Shown piece after piece: positions 32,881-43,875 of a DNA stretch of 64,000 nucleotides. The position numbers and the translations under genes were made by a program. The stretch is from Akebia trifoliata (taxonomy: Eukaryota; Streptophyta; Magnoliopsida; Ranunculales; Lardizabalaceae), in assembly GCA_017979445.1 (NCBI GenBank), contig CM030707.1, positions 18,365,086 to 18,429,085 of the forward strand, written 5' to 3'. The notes under the pieces are model-generated. The model was given only the letters and a program-made list of their open reading frames with translations, was not told the DNA's origin and searched no databases. Within the stretch, counting starts at the first letter, position 1; each line of letters starts with the position of its first letter.

Positions 32881-33940
32881 CTTCCTGGCTGTTAAAATAT
32901 AAATCCTTCAAGCAATCATGCAAGCATTTTATTTTTTATTTCTGGGGGGGGTGTTTGTACTTGTTATCTATTACGTTGCAGTTTATTTGATATTTTGACT
33001 GATTGAGTGGTTTGGAGCTGATTTGTTATCTATATTACTAATTTGATTTTAAGTGATAAACTGCATGCTCTGATGATTTTGTTCACTGGGATCTTAACTA
33101 CTATATGTAAAAGCATTGCTCTAATTGGTTTTTTGTTTATTTGTTTTTTATTGACTTGTGGTAATTATATTAATAATAATTTATTATTCTAATTCACGAT
33201 GCCTAGAAGACATGTTATGGCATAGGCTACAATAAATACACGTATTATAGATGCTCTTTCTGTGTCACTCATTCAATTTTTCGTGCCAAATGATGGTTTG
33301 CAAGCAAGATTGTTCCTGAGAATTTTTGGCTCCAATGATCATTCTAAGATAAATTGCTTATCATCTCTTTTAGGCATGTAGGAGTGTATAAGTAGATGTT
33401 TAAGACCAGAATGAAACATGTACTTTATAACATTGAATGTGTTGTTTCGTCTTCCACTGATTTGTAGCTTATTGGAATATATCAGTATAAAGTATTAAAC
33501 CATTTCAGTTCTCAATATCAAATCTGTATAGAAATGGCTTTAAGAATCTGTGTTTTGTAAACTAGATTCAAACACTGGGGACCCATCTCTCATTCTATCA
33601 TATTCCCTAAAAGCAATTTTTTATAACAAATAGGATAAATATACAATCTGTCATAATTTTTCACAAAGCAGATGTTTTCTAAACAAAAGTTGTCTTCATC
33701 CGAACCCACACCAAAAGATACACGTAATAGTTTTCCAAAAAAATTATGATGCAAGGTCTCACTCCAGAAAATGAGTGTCAGGAGGAAATTCACACAAGAA
33801 AACCTCGATTCTTCATTTTTTTTCTTTCTAAAATGTGCCTTGTTTAGCATGTTAGATTGACACAGTGAACTCTTTCCAAGTGTCTGTAACCTTCACCGCA
33901 TGGGAGGAGGATAAAACGAGGAGCCTAGTCAAGGCTGCGC
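32881..33940. other. Convergent intergenic spacer between RMR and PDI genes
   Basis: It must contain both 3' untranslated regions, because the RMR stop is at 32878-32880 (+) and the PDI stop codon is at 33941-33943 (-). It is AT-rich with several AATAAA-like signals but none can be singled out. No extra gene is supported; the frame at 33590-33850 has no recognisable domain. Confidence 0.6.
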
Positions 33941-36900
33941 TTAGTCTTCCTTGTCCTCGGGTCGATACACTTGTCTACTGCTTTCACGCTCTGCAACAGA
34001 GCTACTCGCATCATCATCATCATCAGAAGCATCACCTACATCTGGTTTGCTAATGTTTTGGATAAGCATGAAGACCCCAACCAAAAAGACAATGATGTAT
34101 ACAGTTCTGATGCCGATTAGCGAATTAATGTAGCCAAAAAACGAGGGACCATTAATTGTTTTCTTTACTGTTTTTCCTTCTTTATATCCTTCAAGGAATC
34201 GCGTTATTTGTGATCCTTGATCTTCTTCATCAAGACTTTCTGAACCTATAACCTTTTGCAAAGAAATCCAAATAAACTCAGTAAAAATTCTTTTTCACAT
34301 TAAACGTAAAGATGAAGAAAAGAAAGATCAAAACTTACTAAAGAGTATTCCTCATTCCTATCCCAAACCACCATTTTGGGAAGTTTTGTCTTCTTATTAA
34401 CCTCGAATGTCTCTGCGAATTCTTCCCACTGCTTGACCCCAACATATCCAAATGCTAAGTTATGATTTGCCGATGCTGCAGCTCTCAATAACTTGACCAA
34501 TTTCAGTGATTTCTCATCTGAATCGTCTTCCACAATTGTTAGAACGATTTTCCTGTCATCGTCTCTCAACATCTTGAGCGTCTCATAGTTTATGGGCATA
34601 CACAGTGGCAACAAATTTTGTTTGATAAAATCCTCCAAGAAATCTTCTGCATTATCAATCAAAAAATGAAAAGCTCAAATATATACTATATATGTAGCCA
34701 ATTTCACCTTTATTCATGACAGAATTAGTTCTCAAAAGCTTAAAACCCTCATTTTTACTTTCTTATTTTTCATACCAAACTCTTAACTCTCTAATGGTGT
34801 GTATGGAAAATAATATGAAAGAGATGCTTGTACTAGAAGAATTAAGTTTAGAAAACCTCAAACAAACCAACCTTCAAAAGGGCCATAGAAAACACTCCGT
34901 TCATTATAACTCGGATGCAAAGCAACCAAAGCAGGGACTTTGTCAAAATCATATGTTATCATAACTTCCTCTGAGAAATCTTTTGCTACAGAAAACCATG
35001 CTTTTTTCTTGTACTTGATGGCAAATGCAGATATCATGGATTCATTCAAACCAAAGCCAATATAGATAGGAAAATATGTGCCAGCCATTTCAACAAAGTT
35101 ACTGATAGCGGAGTCAGACTCAAGAAGGGAGACATCTGGAGCAACAAACTTCTTCAGGTACCGAGTAAGCAAATCAGCTTTCCTTGGACCAGAATATTCT
35201 ACAGGGAGACCATGCATAAAGAGCTTGAGTGTAGGAAAGCCACTGCATCACGCCATCAGTGTAAGATTATAATCATGATGAGTATAGAAGAAAAGAGGGC
35301 TCCTTTCCAAGGGGCTATCATGAACTCACAGATAAGTATCGGATCTCAATATTATGATCCAGATCCAATCCATCAACAATTGGATCAGATCAAACCCAAT
35401 TTTATATATACAATCTAAGTAAATTTATATAATTTACTTACTTTCTACCATATGATCGGATCGGGGCATGGTTGATCCAGATCCGATCTCGGATCAAAAC
35501 CTTATCGAAATCGAAAACATCAATCCAGACCCAAAGTAATTGGATTGGAACAGATCAGATTTCGGGTCTGATCCAATCCATTGACAGCCCTAAAGTCACA
35601 AACACTAAATATTTGTGTTAAAGCAATAACCTAATAATCTAGTCAGAGTGAACAACAAAACTATTAATGATGTGTTAATGCAGTAACCTAATATTTGAGA
35701 CAAAATGAAGGTCAAATGAAAACCCAATGTCAAGAATCAAGATATTAAATCACTTTAGTTTATGGTCAAAATGCATGCAAAAATTTAAAGCTGGCGTAGC
35801 ATACTCAATGTCGTATTTTGTAGCAAGGCGTCTGAATTTGTCAGCATTTATTTTTGCAATCACAATGGGCTTGTCCAATTTGGCAAGTACAGGAGCAGCT
35901 GCATCCAACTGCAATGTAACACAGATTAAGAAGAAAAAAAATTCATCCTTGTTACCTCCAGAATTAGTTGCAATGGAGATGAGCTCAAACAGTAAGAAAA
36001 AAATAAAATGGCATGGGTTTAATAACTGTTAGATCTACAAGGATCGACAGGTAAGAAAAACTTCTCACCATAAGAATCTACCTTCAACTTTCAGCACACG
36101 GTGACATGACAGACTGAAGAGTTCTATTGGGTATGAAGGCCAATGATAAAACATTAACTATGGAGAATACCAACAAAGGAAAGAAAAGTCACATAACCAT
36201 AATTTTTGTTCACTGAAGAAAGATATACATGCCTAGTAGCATTTCCTACATCCACAATAGAATTTCAGTTCGAGGAAATATATTTGTGACTAAATCATGC
36301 AAATTCAAAACGAACAAATTGAAAAATGGGTGTCAAATTTAACCACTCAAGATAGGACCTGAAAATCCATTGACATCCGAATCTGTCTAATAAAGCACTT
36401 TGGTGTTACAATCATGATTGTCAATGGAGACCAATTTGCTTGCTAATAGAAATTATTTACAGTTTATGAAGATGTTTCAGTAATTTTAACATGCTTAATG
36501 AAGTTTCTGTTTGTTAATTGTTTTTTAGCAGGTTTATCATTTGAAAAGAGAATAAAAAAACAGAGGAATGATAATATACTTATAATTAGGAAAGGTATAA
36601 TTAGTCAGAGTGATACAGGTCGTTAAGTTTCTATTGTGTTTTTTTGCCCCCACTTTACCAGATAGAGTAACAAAGAAGCCTCTAAGACTTCAATCCAGAT
36701 ACCTAAAATACTATCTCTTCTAACAATTTTAGCAGTGTAATTAAGAAGATGAAGGGTTAAAAAAATGTGTATGGCTACCGAGGCAGGTACTATGTGCGAC
36801 TCTTTACATCCTTGGATGGTGCTGATTGCATCCTTCACGGCTTTACTTGCTAGTAAGTCTCCAACCACTAAAGATACAAGGCTAGGTGAGCCTCCTAGCA

Positions 36901-39900
36901 GTGAGCCACTTTCTCTTTCAATTTTTCTGTTTTCTTCAAATTTTGGCACTAAATAACCAAATCTTCCATCCTATAAAACCTTTAATCAGTCCTGATTTGT
37001 TTCATTAGATTCTTCAATTCCAAGTAGTCTACTCTACCATCTTAACAATTTTGGGAACCCCATATTATAAATTAGGGATAATTGATCCTTAATTTATCCC
37101 TGCAAAGGCCTACTTTTTGAAACTATGTACCAAAAAGTCCCCTCATAAAGAATATGATCCATTTAAGACCCACTCTATAAAATATTAGTCTAAGGACATT
37201 TTGAAAGTATTTTAAAATAAAAATATATCTAAACTACCATTTCAACAATTTAGAAGTTTAATCATACTCCAGGTTTTGGTGTATTTGAGATACCCCTATG
37301 TTTTAAAATTAATGACAAGCCCTTTGACCTTGGTCATCGCTTATTTTTTGATAACCTGGTCATCACTTATTTATTAATGAAAAATGATTTAAATGACCGT
37401 AAGCCCTTATTTTTCTCAAAACAACCCATCTTTAACCCTCTTAGATGATGATGATGACTACAATGATTATGATCAGGATGAGAATCATAATCATCATCGA
37501 AAAGCTCGACTTGAATGTCCATTGAATTAAATAAAATTATATTTATTTTTGTTCTCCATAAAAATATTTTATATAAATAACTCTGCCAAGTTTTTTTTAC
37601 CTATTTTTGAGATAACTTGGCCAAGTTGACTTGGCACGTTAGTTCCACCAGGTTTGGGGCTGCGCCACTGTGAAATTCAATCGAGTCGATAGCAATGTAT
37701 AAAACTTAGTTGGTTGAGTTGACTTGATTGAATTTCATGATGATTAAGCCCCAAATTCAACGGACTCGAGTCAACTTGAATGGATTTAAGATGACTCAGC
37801 CCCAAACTTGATGGAGCCAACTCAAAAATGGAATGAGTCAAGTACAAAACTTGACCGAGTTATTTGGTTATATTAATATTTTTGTGAACGAAAAAAAATA
37901 TTTTATTAAAACTATTTTTAAAATATTCAGAAATTTAACCTAATTTAATTTGACTCATTTGAGTTGTGAGTTCTTAAATTGATTCAATTCGACAGACGTT
38001 AGTCAAGTTTTAAAACTATTGTTAAATATTTTAATAAATTTAACACGCACGCATATATATATTTGAAAGGGTCTAAATATTTTAGACCTTATATTGGTCT
38101 ACGAATACACCAAAAATCAGTTTGATGATGGCCGTTCTCATCCACATCCTCATTATCATTGAAGTCATCATTATCATCGTCATCTAAGAGGGTTGAAGAT
38201 GACTAGTTTTGGGAAGAAGAAACAAAGGCCTTTCGGTCATTTAGATCATTTTTCATTAATCTATAAGTGATGACCAAAGTCAAGGGGAATGACATCAATT
38301 TTTAAACATAGGGTATCTCAAATATTCACCAAAGCGTGAAGGGGTCACTCTCTTAAACAAGTGACAGTTTCTTTCAACTTTTAAAGATGTTGAAAGGGTA
38401 TTAAGGTATATTTCTTAAGAACTCTTCAAAAGATCCTCCTTAGACTAATATTTTATAAAGTAAGACCTAAATGGTCCGTATTCTATATGAGGGGACTTTT
38501 TGATACATAATTTTCAAAAAAAAATATTTGTACACATTATCCATATAAATCATGACGCAAGCTAGATCGATTCTTTTTTTCAATCCTTGTACGTACAATT
38601 CCCTTGTCACTGAGTATGAGTCGTCATATTTTTTCAAACATAATTCTTCATACCCCCATTCAAATTCGCTAATAGCCTATCTCAAAAGGCACACTCTAAA
38701 CAACCCACAACTCTGCTGCCCAGCATATGGATCAGCGCCTTAGTTGAGGTCTGATCCATCTTTGGCATAGACCCCAAATCATCCCTTTACTCTAGACCCT
38801 AAGTACAAACTAACGACATATGTTCTAAGTTGTGTTTAATTCATTGACAATGTTGATCTCAAATCCAACCTTCACACTTTTACCAATCAAAGGAAAAAAA
38901 ATGATAATGGCGACCTCATATAGATCAAAACTAGAATTTTGCGCAATAAGGTGACACATTTTGAGTCTATCACTTAGTCAAGGATGACATTAGTCTTACA
39001 TTCCAAAGCACTTACTCTCATAACGATGTCAAACTCTATGAAGAAACCTCCTCTTTCCTTCCGATAGAGAGCTTTTTTCAAGCCATATCAAACAATGGCT
39101 ACAGCAAGAACAATGAGGAAACTAGGGTATCCTTGACAATTACCCAACATCTACACATGCCTATAATACCCAAACCCCTGACATAGTGCGTGGATCCCTC
39201 CTCCAAGGAAATCTTCCTAAGTTTGCAATCGGCTTGTATAATAGGGGTAAAAGTTATGGTGATGATGATGACTTAACATCAAAGCTTGCAATAATTATGA
39301 TGATGATGATGATGAAATAAAAGCTTAGCAGTTCTTCATTGTTACCCAATAATAGAATCCTGTCAATTTAAATAAAGGATTTTTTTACTCCGAACTAAAG
39401 ATTATATGATCCGGCCGTTTAGTCTGTAATTTACTTGAGACCACTCTCACACACATTAAAATAAATCTTAGATATTATCTATCCAAGGAAGAATTTGCCA
39501 ATCGAGAAAAATCGGTAGATTTTCTACCCAGGAACCTAATTGAGATCAGAAATTAGTGAAAAAGAATATTGTATCATTCACACTGTACGAAAGAGATCAC
39601 TAGCACTAATCAAGAAACCCTAAAAAAAAATTGAACCTTCCTATTTTTAAAATAAATCTACTAGAACAATGATTGTGTCAAACTCATTCACAAAAATGCC
39701 TTAAAATATACTACATCAATAAAAAAAATAACAATTAAATTAGTAAAACATATAGAAAATTTCACAAATGGATCCAAAACGATATAATTGAATTTCTGAA
39801 ACTCAGATCTATCAAAGATCCAAAACAAATAACCATTTTTCTCGGTTTTTCTGCGTGAAATCTCATACCTCAGGAGAGAGACGTTTGCAGTGGCCACACC

Positions 39901-40084
39901 ATGGAGCGTAGAAATCAACGAGGATGAAATCAAAAACAGAGATCGCTGAGTCAAAATTTGACTCGACCAACTCGATCACGGTTCCATCGAGTTCGAATGG
40001 TTGAGAAGAAACGCAAGAACTAGGATTTGGTTTCAGAGAGAAGAAGGCGAGAGAGAGGACGAAAGGGAGAAAGAGAAGACGCAT
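33941..40084 (-). CDS. PDIL5-2: Protein disulfide isomerase-like, PDIL5-2 type (5 exons)
   Basis: Exons in coding order are 40084-39869, 35908-35805, 35242-34872, 34646-34339 and 34252-33941 (1311 nt, 436 aa). All joins are GT-AG and in frame. There is a hydrophobic signal peptide (residues 1 to about 24), then one thioredoxin domain with the active site [11 protein letters not shown] (Cys63, Cys66), ending in [20 protein letters not shown] long redox-inactive region follows ([35 protein letters not shown]). A single C-terminal membrane span lies in [20 protein letters not shown], followed by an Asp-rich tail ending EDKED. This matches the plant PDI-L5-2 group in length and layout: ER-membrane thiol-disulfide oxidoreductases with only one CxxC. 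Disulfide formation or isomerisation in the ER is inferred from homology. The start is the first ATG before the signal peptide. Confidence 0.93.
35243..35804 (-). other. PDI intron 2
   Basis: 562 bp, donor GTATGC, acceptor GATGCAG (read on minus). It splits an aspartate codon (GA|T) between the end of the first thioredoxin helix region and GFPTL. It contains a hAT-like MITE remnant at about 35337-35593. Confidence 0.85.
35337..35593. mobile_element. hAT-like MITE remnant (GACAGCCCTA end)
   Basis: The right end CCAATCCATTGACAGCCCTA resembles the hAT-like ends at 45950 and 43467. The left end is decayed, but GATCCAGATCCAATCCATC and GGATCAGATC are inverted internally against GATTGGAACAGATCAG. 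It lies in PDI intron 2. Confidence 0.5.
35909..39868 (-). other. PDI intron 1 (about 4.0 kb)
   Basis: Donor GTATGA directly after the LSPE codons, acceptor ACATTGCAG. It holds a 1.4-kb long-TIR element (37114-38522). The rest (35920-37110 and 38525-39860) is AT-rich and contains GAT-rich short runs at 39258-39316. The 108-codon minus-strand frame at 36623-36949 has no recognised domain and overlaps an opposing frame; I do not call it a gene. Confidence 0.85.
37114..38522. mobile_element. Long-TIR foldback element (TIR about 340 bp)
   Basis: The left arm 37114-37455 and right arm about 38180-38522 are inverted copies. Paired blocks are CAAAAAGTCCCCTCATA / TATGAGGGGACTTTTTG, AAATATTAGTCTAAGGA / TCCTTAGACTAATATTT, GTATTTGAGATACCCCTATG / CATAGGGTATCTCAAATATT, GACCTTGGTCATC / GATGACCAAAGTC, and CTCTTAGATGATGATGATG / CATCGTCATCTAAGAGGG. 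The middle (about 37460-38180) has GTCAAGTTTTAAAACTATTG and other repeats of GACTCGAGTCAACTTG type. No transposase. Confidence 0.7.
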
Positions 40085-40204
40085 CGTTGGTTGTGTTCTT
40101 CGTCAGACCGGCAGTCTACGGATTTTATTGTTTTGAAAAACCGGTTTTCGGATCAGATAGGTTTGCCGCCTAGTCCGGTTTGAACCGGTCATGTTTTCAA
40201 ACTG

Positions 40205-40435
40205 ATGACACGTCCCTTGATGAAGTCTTCTCTAATATACAACTAAAATGACTTAAATACCCTCATCTTCTCCAACCTACAAAGAAAAACCAAGTTAGCT
40301 GGGGTAAAAAATTTACCCTATTTTTCAACCTTCCAGGCTTCAAATTCCATCTATTTCAACCTCAAAAATATTTATGTCTTAAACCTTACGATTCCATCAG
40401 TTTGAAAACACAGGGGCATCTCAAATATTCACCGC
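40205..40435. repeat. Repeat fragment immediately upstream of PDI
   Basis: GACACGTCCCTTGATGAAG, AATGACTTAAATACCCTCAT and GGGGCATCTCAAATATTCAC match the arms of the element at 37114-38522 and of loci near 49600 and 60400. It starts only about 120 bp before the PDI start codon, so it may overlap the promoter. No TATA box is obvious. Confidence 0.5.
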
Positions 40436-40775
40436 TTCCTGGCCTTACGGGAATTTAATTTTATGAGTCTTTTACTAGACAAGGCCGAAACCTAAATATT
40501 ATTTGTAGATTCTCTCTTAAAGTTGAAACAACTCTTTTCAAATCTTACTTTTTGAACTTTGTTACATATCATTTATTTGTAGACCCATTAATTATTTAAT
40601 TATCTCTGTATTGTAGGTATGGGTCATTATATCCTTTAAAGAATTCTCTAGCAATCTTGAAAATAATTTACTATCCGATCATTTGATGAACGTGATTGAC
40701 AAGGCTCATGAGGTATTATTAAATTTCTATCGAAACCTCATTGTTGAAAGGTAAATAAGGTTCAACTCAAAGGCT
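40436..40775. other. Intergenic, nothing recognised
   Basis: AT-rich spacer upstream of the PDI gene with no open frame, RNA gene or bounded repeat that I can support. Confidence 0.4.
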
Positions 40776-40784
40776 TTTTTGCAA

Positions 40785-40962
40785 GTGTAATGATTTTCAG
40801 ATGCCCTCCTCTGCCACACGCCACTCTACACCCTCACCACAAAATTATAGATCATTTGCATCAGGATACACAAAATAATAAATATTTTTCTTGCATAAAC
40901 CGATGCAAATGATCTACGATTCTATGATGGGGCATAGGAGGGGCGTCATATTATCACGACTC
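40785..40962. mobile_element. Mutator-like foldback MITE family D, copy 6, perfect 9-bp TSD
   Basis: TTTTTGCAA is repeated exactly at 40776-40784 and 40963-40971. Nine-base TSDs are characteristic of Mutator-like elements. The ends GTGTAATGATTTTCAGATGC and ATTATCACGACTC are imperfectly inverted; the inner arms ATTATAGATCATTTGCATCA / GATGCAAATGATCTACGATT form the stem. This copy anchors the superfamily call for the other family D copies. Confidence 0.78.
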
Positions 40963-40971
40963 TTTTTGCAA

Positions 40972-41831
40972 TATCTCCAGTCTATGATTTTGAACCATTA
41001 TATCTCAATGATAAGATGAGAAACTATAAATAAACATGGAGTCTCAAGGCTTAACCAATTTTTTGCACCAAAACTCAATCAAAATTCATTTTCAACTCTT
41101 CCACCCTTCTTCTACGGTGAACCCTTGAAGATCCACATCAAAGACTCAAGAATCAAGAAGAAGAAGAAAAAAAATATCAAACTAAGCCTACAATTTACTT
41201 TATTTTCCTTTCTTGCATTTGCATTCACCTTCCCACTTCTACCTCCCGCCCTCTATTTTATTTATTAGCTACATTGGAGCCTTAATATACTCAACCCCTT
41301 ATCACATCTAGTAAACCAGTCAAATCCATTAGGAAGTGAAAGTCAAATGGAACCTGGAAGAAATGATGAATAGGATCCTCAAGGACCATTTTAGAACCCC
41401 ATTTTCATGCAATTTAGAGTATTATAATGTCATTTTCATGAAGTTTAAGCATCTATAATGGAAAAATATGATTAGAGAGCCTTCATGAGGTGATCCTCAC
41501 CATTGTAAGTGGGAGCATTTGCATTCTCCGTATAGTTAAGACACTTAAGTGGCAAAGATATGGTAGGGAGTAAACCCTTTTCATGAGGTGATCCTCACCA
41601 TTGTAAGTCCATAATAAGTTCTATGAGAGCATTTGCATGCATTTTCACACAGTTTAAGCACTTGGAATGACTAAATGAGGATAATTCCCTATATGGAGTG
41701 TTTCTCATCACGTCGAGCACATAAAACATCTCTAAGCCAAAGAACACTCCATTCGCCCATGTAGTTTAAGCACCCTAAGGTAAAAATGACCAAGTTTCAT
41801 TGTCTTCATGAGATGATTCTTATCATACTTA
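40972..41831. other. Intergenic, no gene recognised
   Basis: The part 41390-41830 has loosely repeated motifs (GAGGTGATCCTCACCATTG at 41487 and 41585; AGTTTAAGCAC- and CATTTTCATG-like phrases), suggesting a decayed tandem array of about 100-bp units. No coding potential seen. Confidence 0.45.
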
Positions 41832-42173
41832 GCGCACAATAATCCTAAATCTAGAGACTCGCCCATGTCATACATCATCATTCCTCATACATGCAAATAG
41901 GAAAAAGAGTAGTGATAATATAACACCTCCACGCCCCCTCCCCCCCCCCCCCCCCCCCCTCCCCTCCCCTCCCCCAAGCGAATGATCTATGATTCTGTGA
42001 TGAGGGCGTGCTAGAGAAAGGGGGCGCACAATAATCCTAAATCTAGAGACTCGCACATGTCATACATCATCATTCCTCATACATGCAAATAGGAAAAAGA
42101 GTAGTGATAATATAACACCTCCCCCCCAAGCGAATGATCTATGATTCTGTGATGAGGGCGTGCTAGAGAAAGG
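41832..42173 (+). repeat. Tandem duplication carrying a foldback MITE and poly-C
   Basis: GCGCACAATAATCCTAAATC starts at 41832 and again at 42024. The first unit is 192 bp, the second about 150 bp. Both contain AGTAGTGATAATATAACACC, a C-rich run, and AAGCGAATGATCTATGATTC, the last being the core of family D hairpins. The units differ mainly in the length of the C run (short in unit 2). Confidence 0.8.
41931..41975 (+). repeat. Poly-C / CCCCT tract
   Basis: An uninterrupted run of about 20 C (41940-41959) is followed by TCCCCTCCCCTCCCCC. The run could form i-motif or G-quadruplex structures on opposite strands. The exact length is likely polymorphic or affected by sequencing slippage. Confidence 0.85.
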
Positions 42174-42208
42174 GGGGGGGGGGGGGGGGGCGAGGGGGGG
42201 GGGGGGGG
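42171..42208 (+). repeat. Poly-G tract
   Basis: About 19 G, then CGA, then about 17 G. With the C-rich run at 41940 it forms opposite arms of the hairpin-type element repeated here. Exact length is uncertain. Confidence 0.85.
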
Positions 42209-42817
42209 CGTCAAAAAATCCTTACACTAAGCAAAATGATTCAAAAGGGAGAGGTCTCTCAATGAGATAAACTCAACCATGCCTTAGCCAACAAAAACTA
42301 TGTCCAACTTTGGACGAACTCATCTTCCATACATAGTCATCAAAATACTAGAGTCAAAAGAATGTTTCCCTCCAGGGATGGCATTCACAATTCTAAGCAA
42401 ACTTCATATAACTCTAACTCTTGGGAACATTTTAGATTTTTCCACACTCCTCGCACACAAGCCATCACTTACCCTTCTAATCATTTTGGACATTCATTCA
42501 TACACAAGCCATCACTTACTCTTCTAATCATCATTACATGCAAAATTGGACTTTAGGGATTGGCCAGACCCATTGAGTTAATCTAAACTCTCAATTTCAA
42601 ATGTTTTCAAAACTAGTCTAGAAATCCTCACAATTGGCCCAGTTCTAAGTAACCATTTCCAATTGGGTAAGATGGGTACCTAAAACCTTTTCCATTCTTT
42701 AACTAAACCTCCCTTCCCGAATCTCATGGTTAGGACCAATTAGAGTCACTATTTTCGTTGAAAATTAGATTTAAAATATTGACTTTAGATGACCATTCAC
42801 ACCTAAGAATTTTAATG
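42209..42817. other. Intergenic, small internal repeat only
   Basis: The phrase ACACAAGCCATCACTTAC recurs at 42456 and 42502. No gene seen; frames here are short and without domains. Confidence 0.45.
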
Positions 42818-42825
42818 AATGGTTG

Positions 42826-43467
42826 TAGGGGTGTCAATGGGTCGGTTCCAAAGGAACTTAGAACCATAACTATTATATTTATTTCAATTCTGGTTCTTGT
42901 CAATTCTGAACCCGATTTCAAAATAAATGGAATCGGAACCACACAAAAAAAAAAAAAAAAATGGGTACCTATTGGTTCAAGTTCATAAGAATTGAATAAG
43001 AAAAAATGTATTTCAAATTAATATAAAACTTTTTTCCTTTAAAAAAATTAGCATATTATCCACAAAATTATTAACTTAGTTATAATTTGTTATATTAAAG
43101 GTATAAGTTGATGATTTTTTCAAAACTAAAAATTTGTTAAATTTATGTTATTTACAAGTAATAAATTTTTAAAAGAAATAGCTCATATAAGTTCCAATGG
43201 ATATTTTTTATGAAAAATTGAAGAACTTTATAGAATATGCATTAATTTTGAAATAAAAGAATACCTAAATCATTTATAGTATAAAAAGAAATGAAATAAA
43301 TCAATTCTAGGTACCTGTGGGTACCCATTGGATAGAACCTATCAATTTCAGTTTCTATTGGTTCGGTTCCATTAGACCAGTAATTGGTTCCAACAAAAAG
43401 GAAACCAGAACCAACGTTTTCGGTTTTGATTTGATTTCAGTGAATTGGGTATCCATTGACACCCCTA
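42826..43467. mobile_element. hAT-like MITE, TAGGGGTGTCAATGG type
   Basis: The left end TAGGGGTGTCAATGGGT is inverted at the right as ATCCATTGACACCCCTA. The flanking 8-mers AATGGTTG and AATGATGG match at 6 of 8. Sub-terminal motifs TCGGTTCCAAAGGAAC / GGTTCGGTTCCATT and an AT-rich centre. Relatives: 25440, 45539 and a right-end fragment near 63830. Confidence 0.72.
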
Positions 43468-43535
43468 AATGATGGCGACTTTAAAATTAAGTAGTATTGG
43501 GGTTTCCTAATTGAAATCTACATATTTATAGAATG

Positions 43536-43655
43536 TATCAACTAGCTTAGTCGGTAAACTCTAGGGATGATGATACCATAGAACTAGATTCAATTCTCAC
43601 CTTCATTGAGTTACTCACTCATTAAAATTAGGCTTACTTGGTGGCAATACCCAAA
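43536..43655 (+). mobile_element. tRNA-derived SINE, family 2, copy a
   Basis: Box A-like TAGCTTAGTCGGTAAACTC, then GATGATGATACC, box B-like AGATTCAATTCTCACC, then TTGAGTTACTCACTCATT and GGCTTACTTGG. It is followed within a few bases by a second copy. Confidence 0.65.
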
Positions 43656-43663
43656 AATTTTGT

Positions 43664-43875
43664 AGGTACCAACTATGGCTTAGTTTGTAAAGTCTTGGGT
43701 GATGATACCACTGACCTAGGTTCGACTCCCACTAACATCGAGTTATTTATCTCATTAAAATAGGCTTATCTTACGGAAACATCGAAAAATTTAGCAGGTT
43801 TCAATACAATATGAGTCCATTGATCTCAATAGAACAGGCCTACCGATCGAGAAAAAATAATAATATAAAAGCTCG
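43664..43875 (+). mobile_element. tRNA-derived SINE, family 2, copy b plus 3' fragment
   Basis: Box A-like TGGCTTAGTTTGTAAAGTC, then GATGATACC, box B-like TAGGTTCGACTCCC, then CGAGTTATTTATCTCATT and GGCTTATC. A further partial copy (CATTGATCTCAATAGAAC, GGCCTACCGATCGAG) follows at 43805-43875 and ends in an A-rich run. Confidence 0.65.

Noticed and set aside
36623..36949. 108-codon minus-strand frame inside PDI intron 1
   Set aside because: No recognised domain and an opposing overlapping frame. It is in the same strand as the PDI gene but not joined by plausible splice sites. A decayed pseudogene cannot be excluded.
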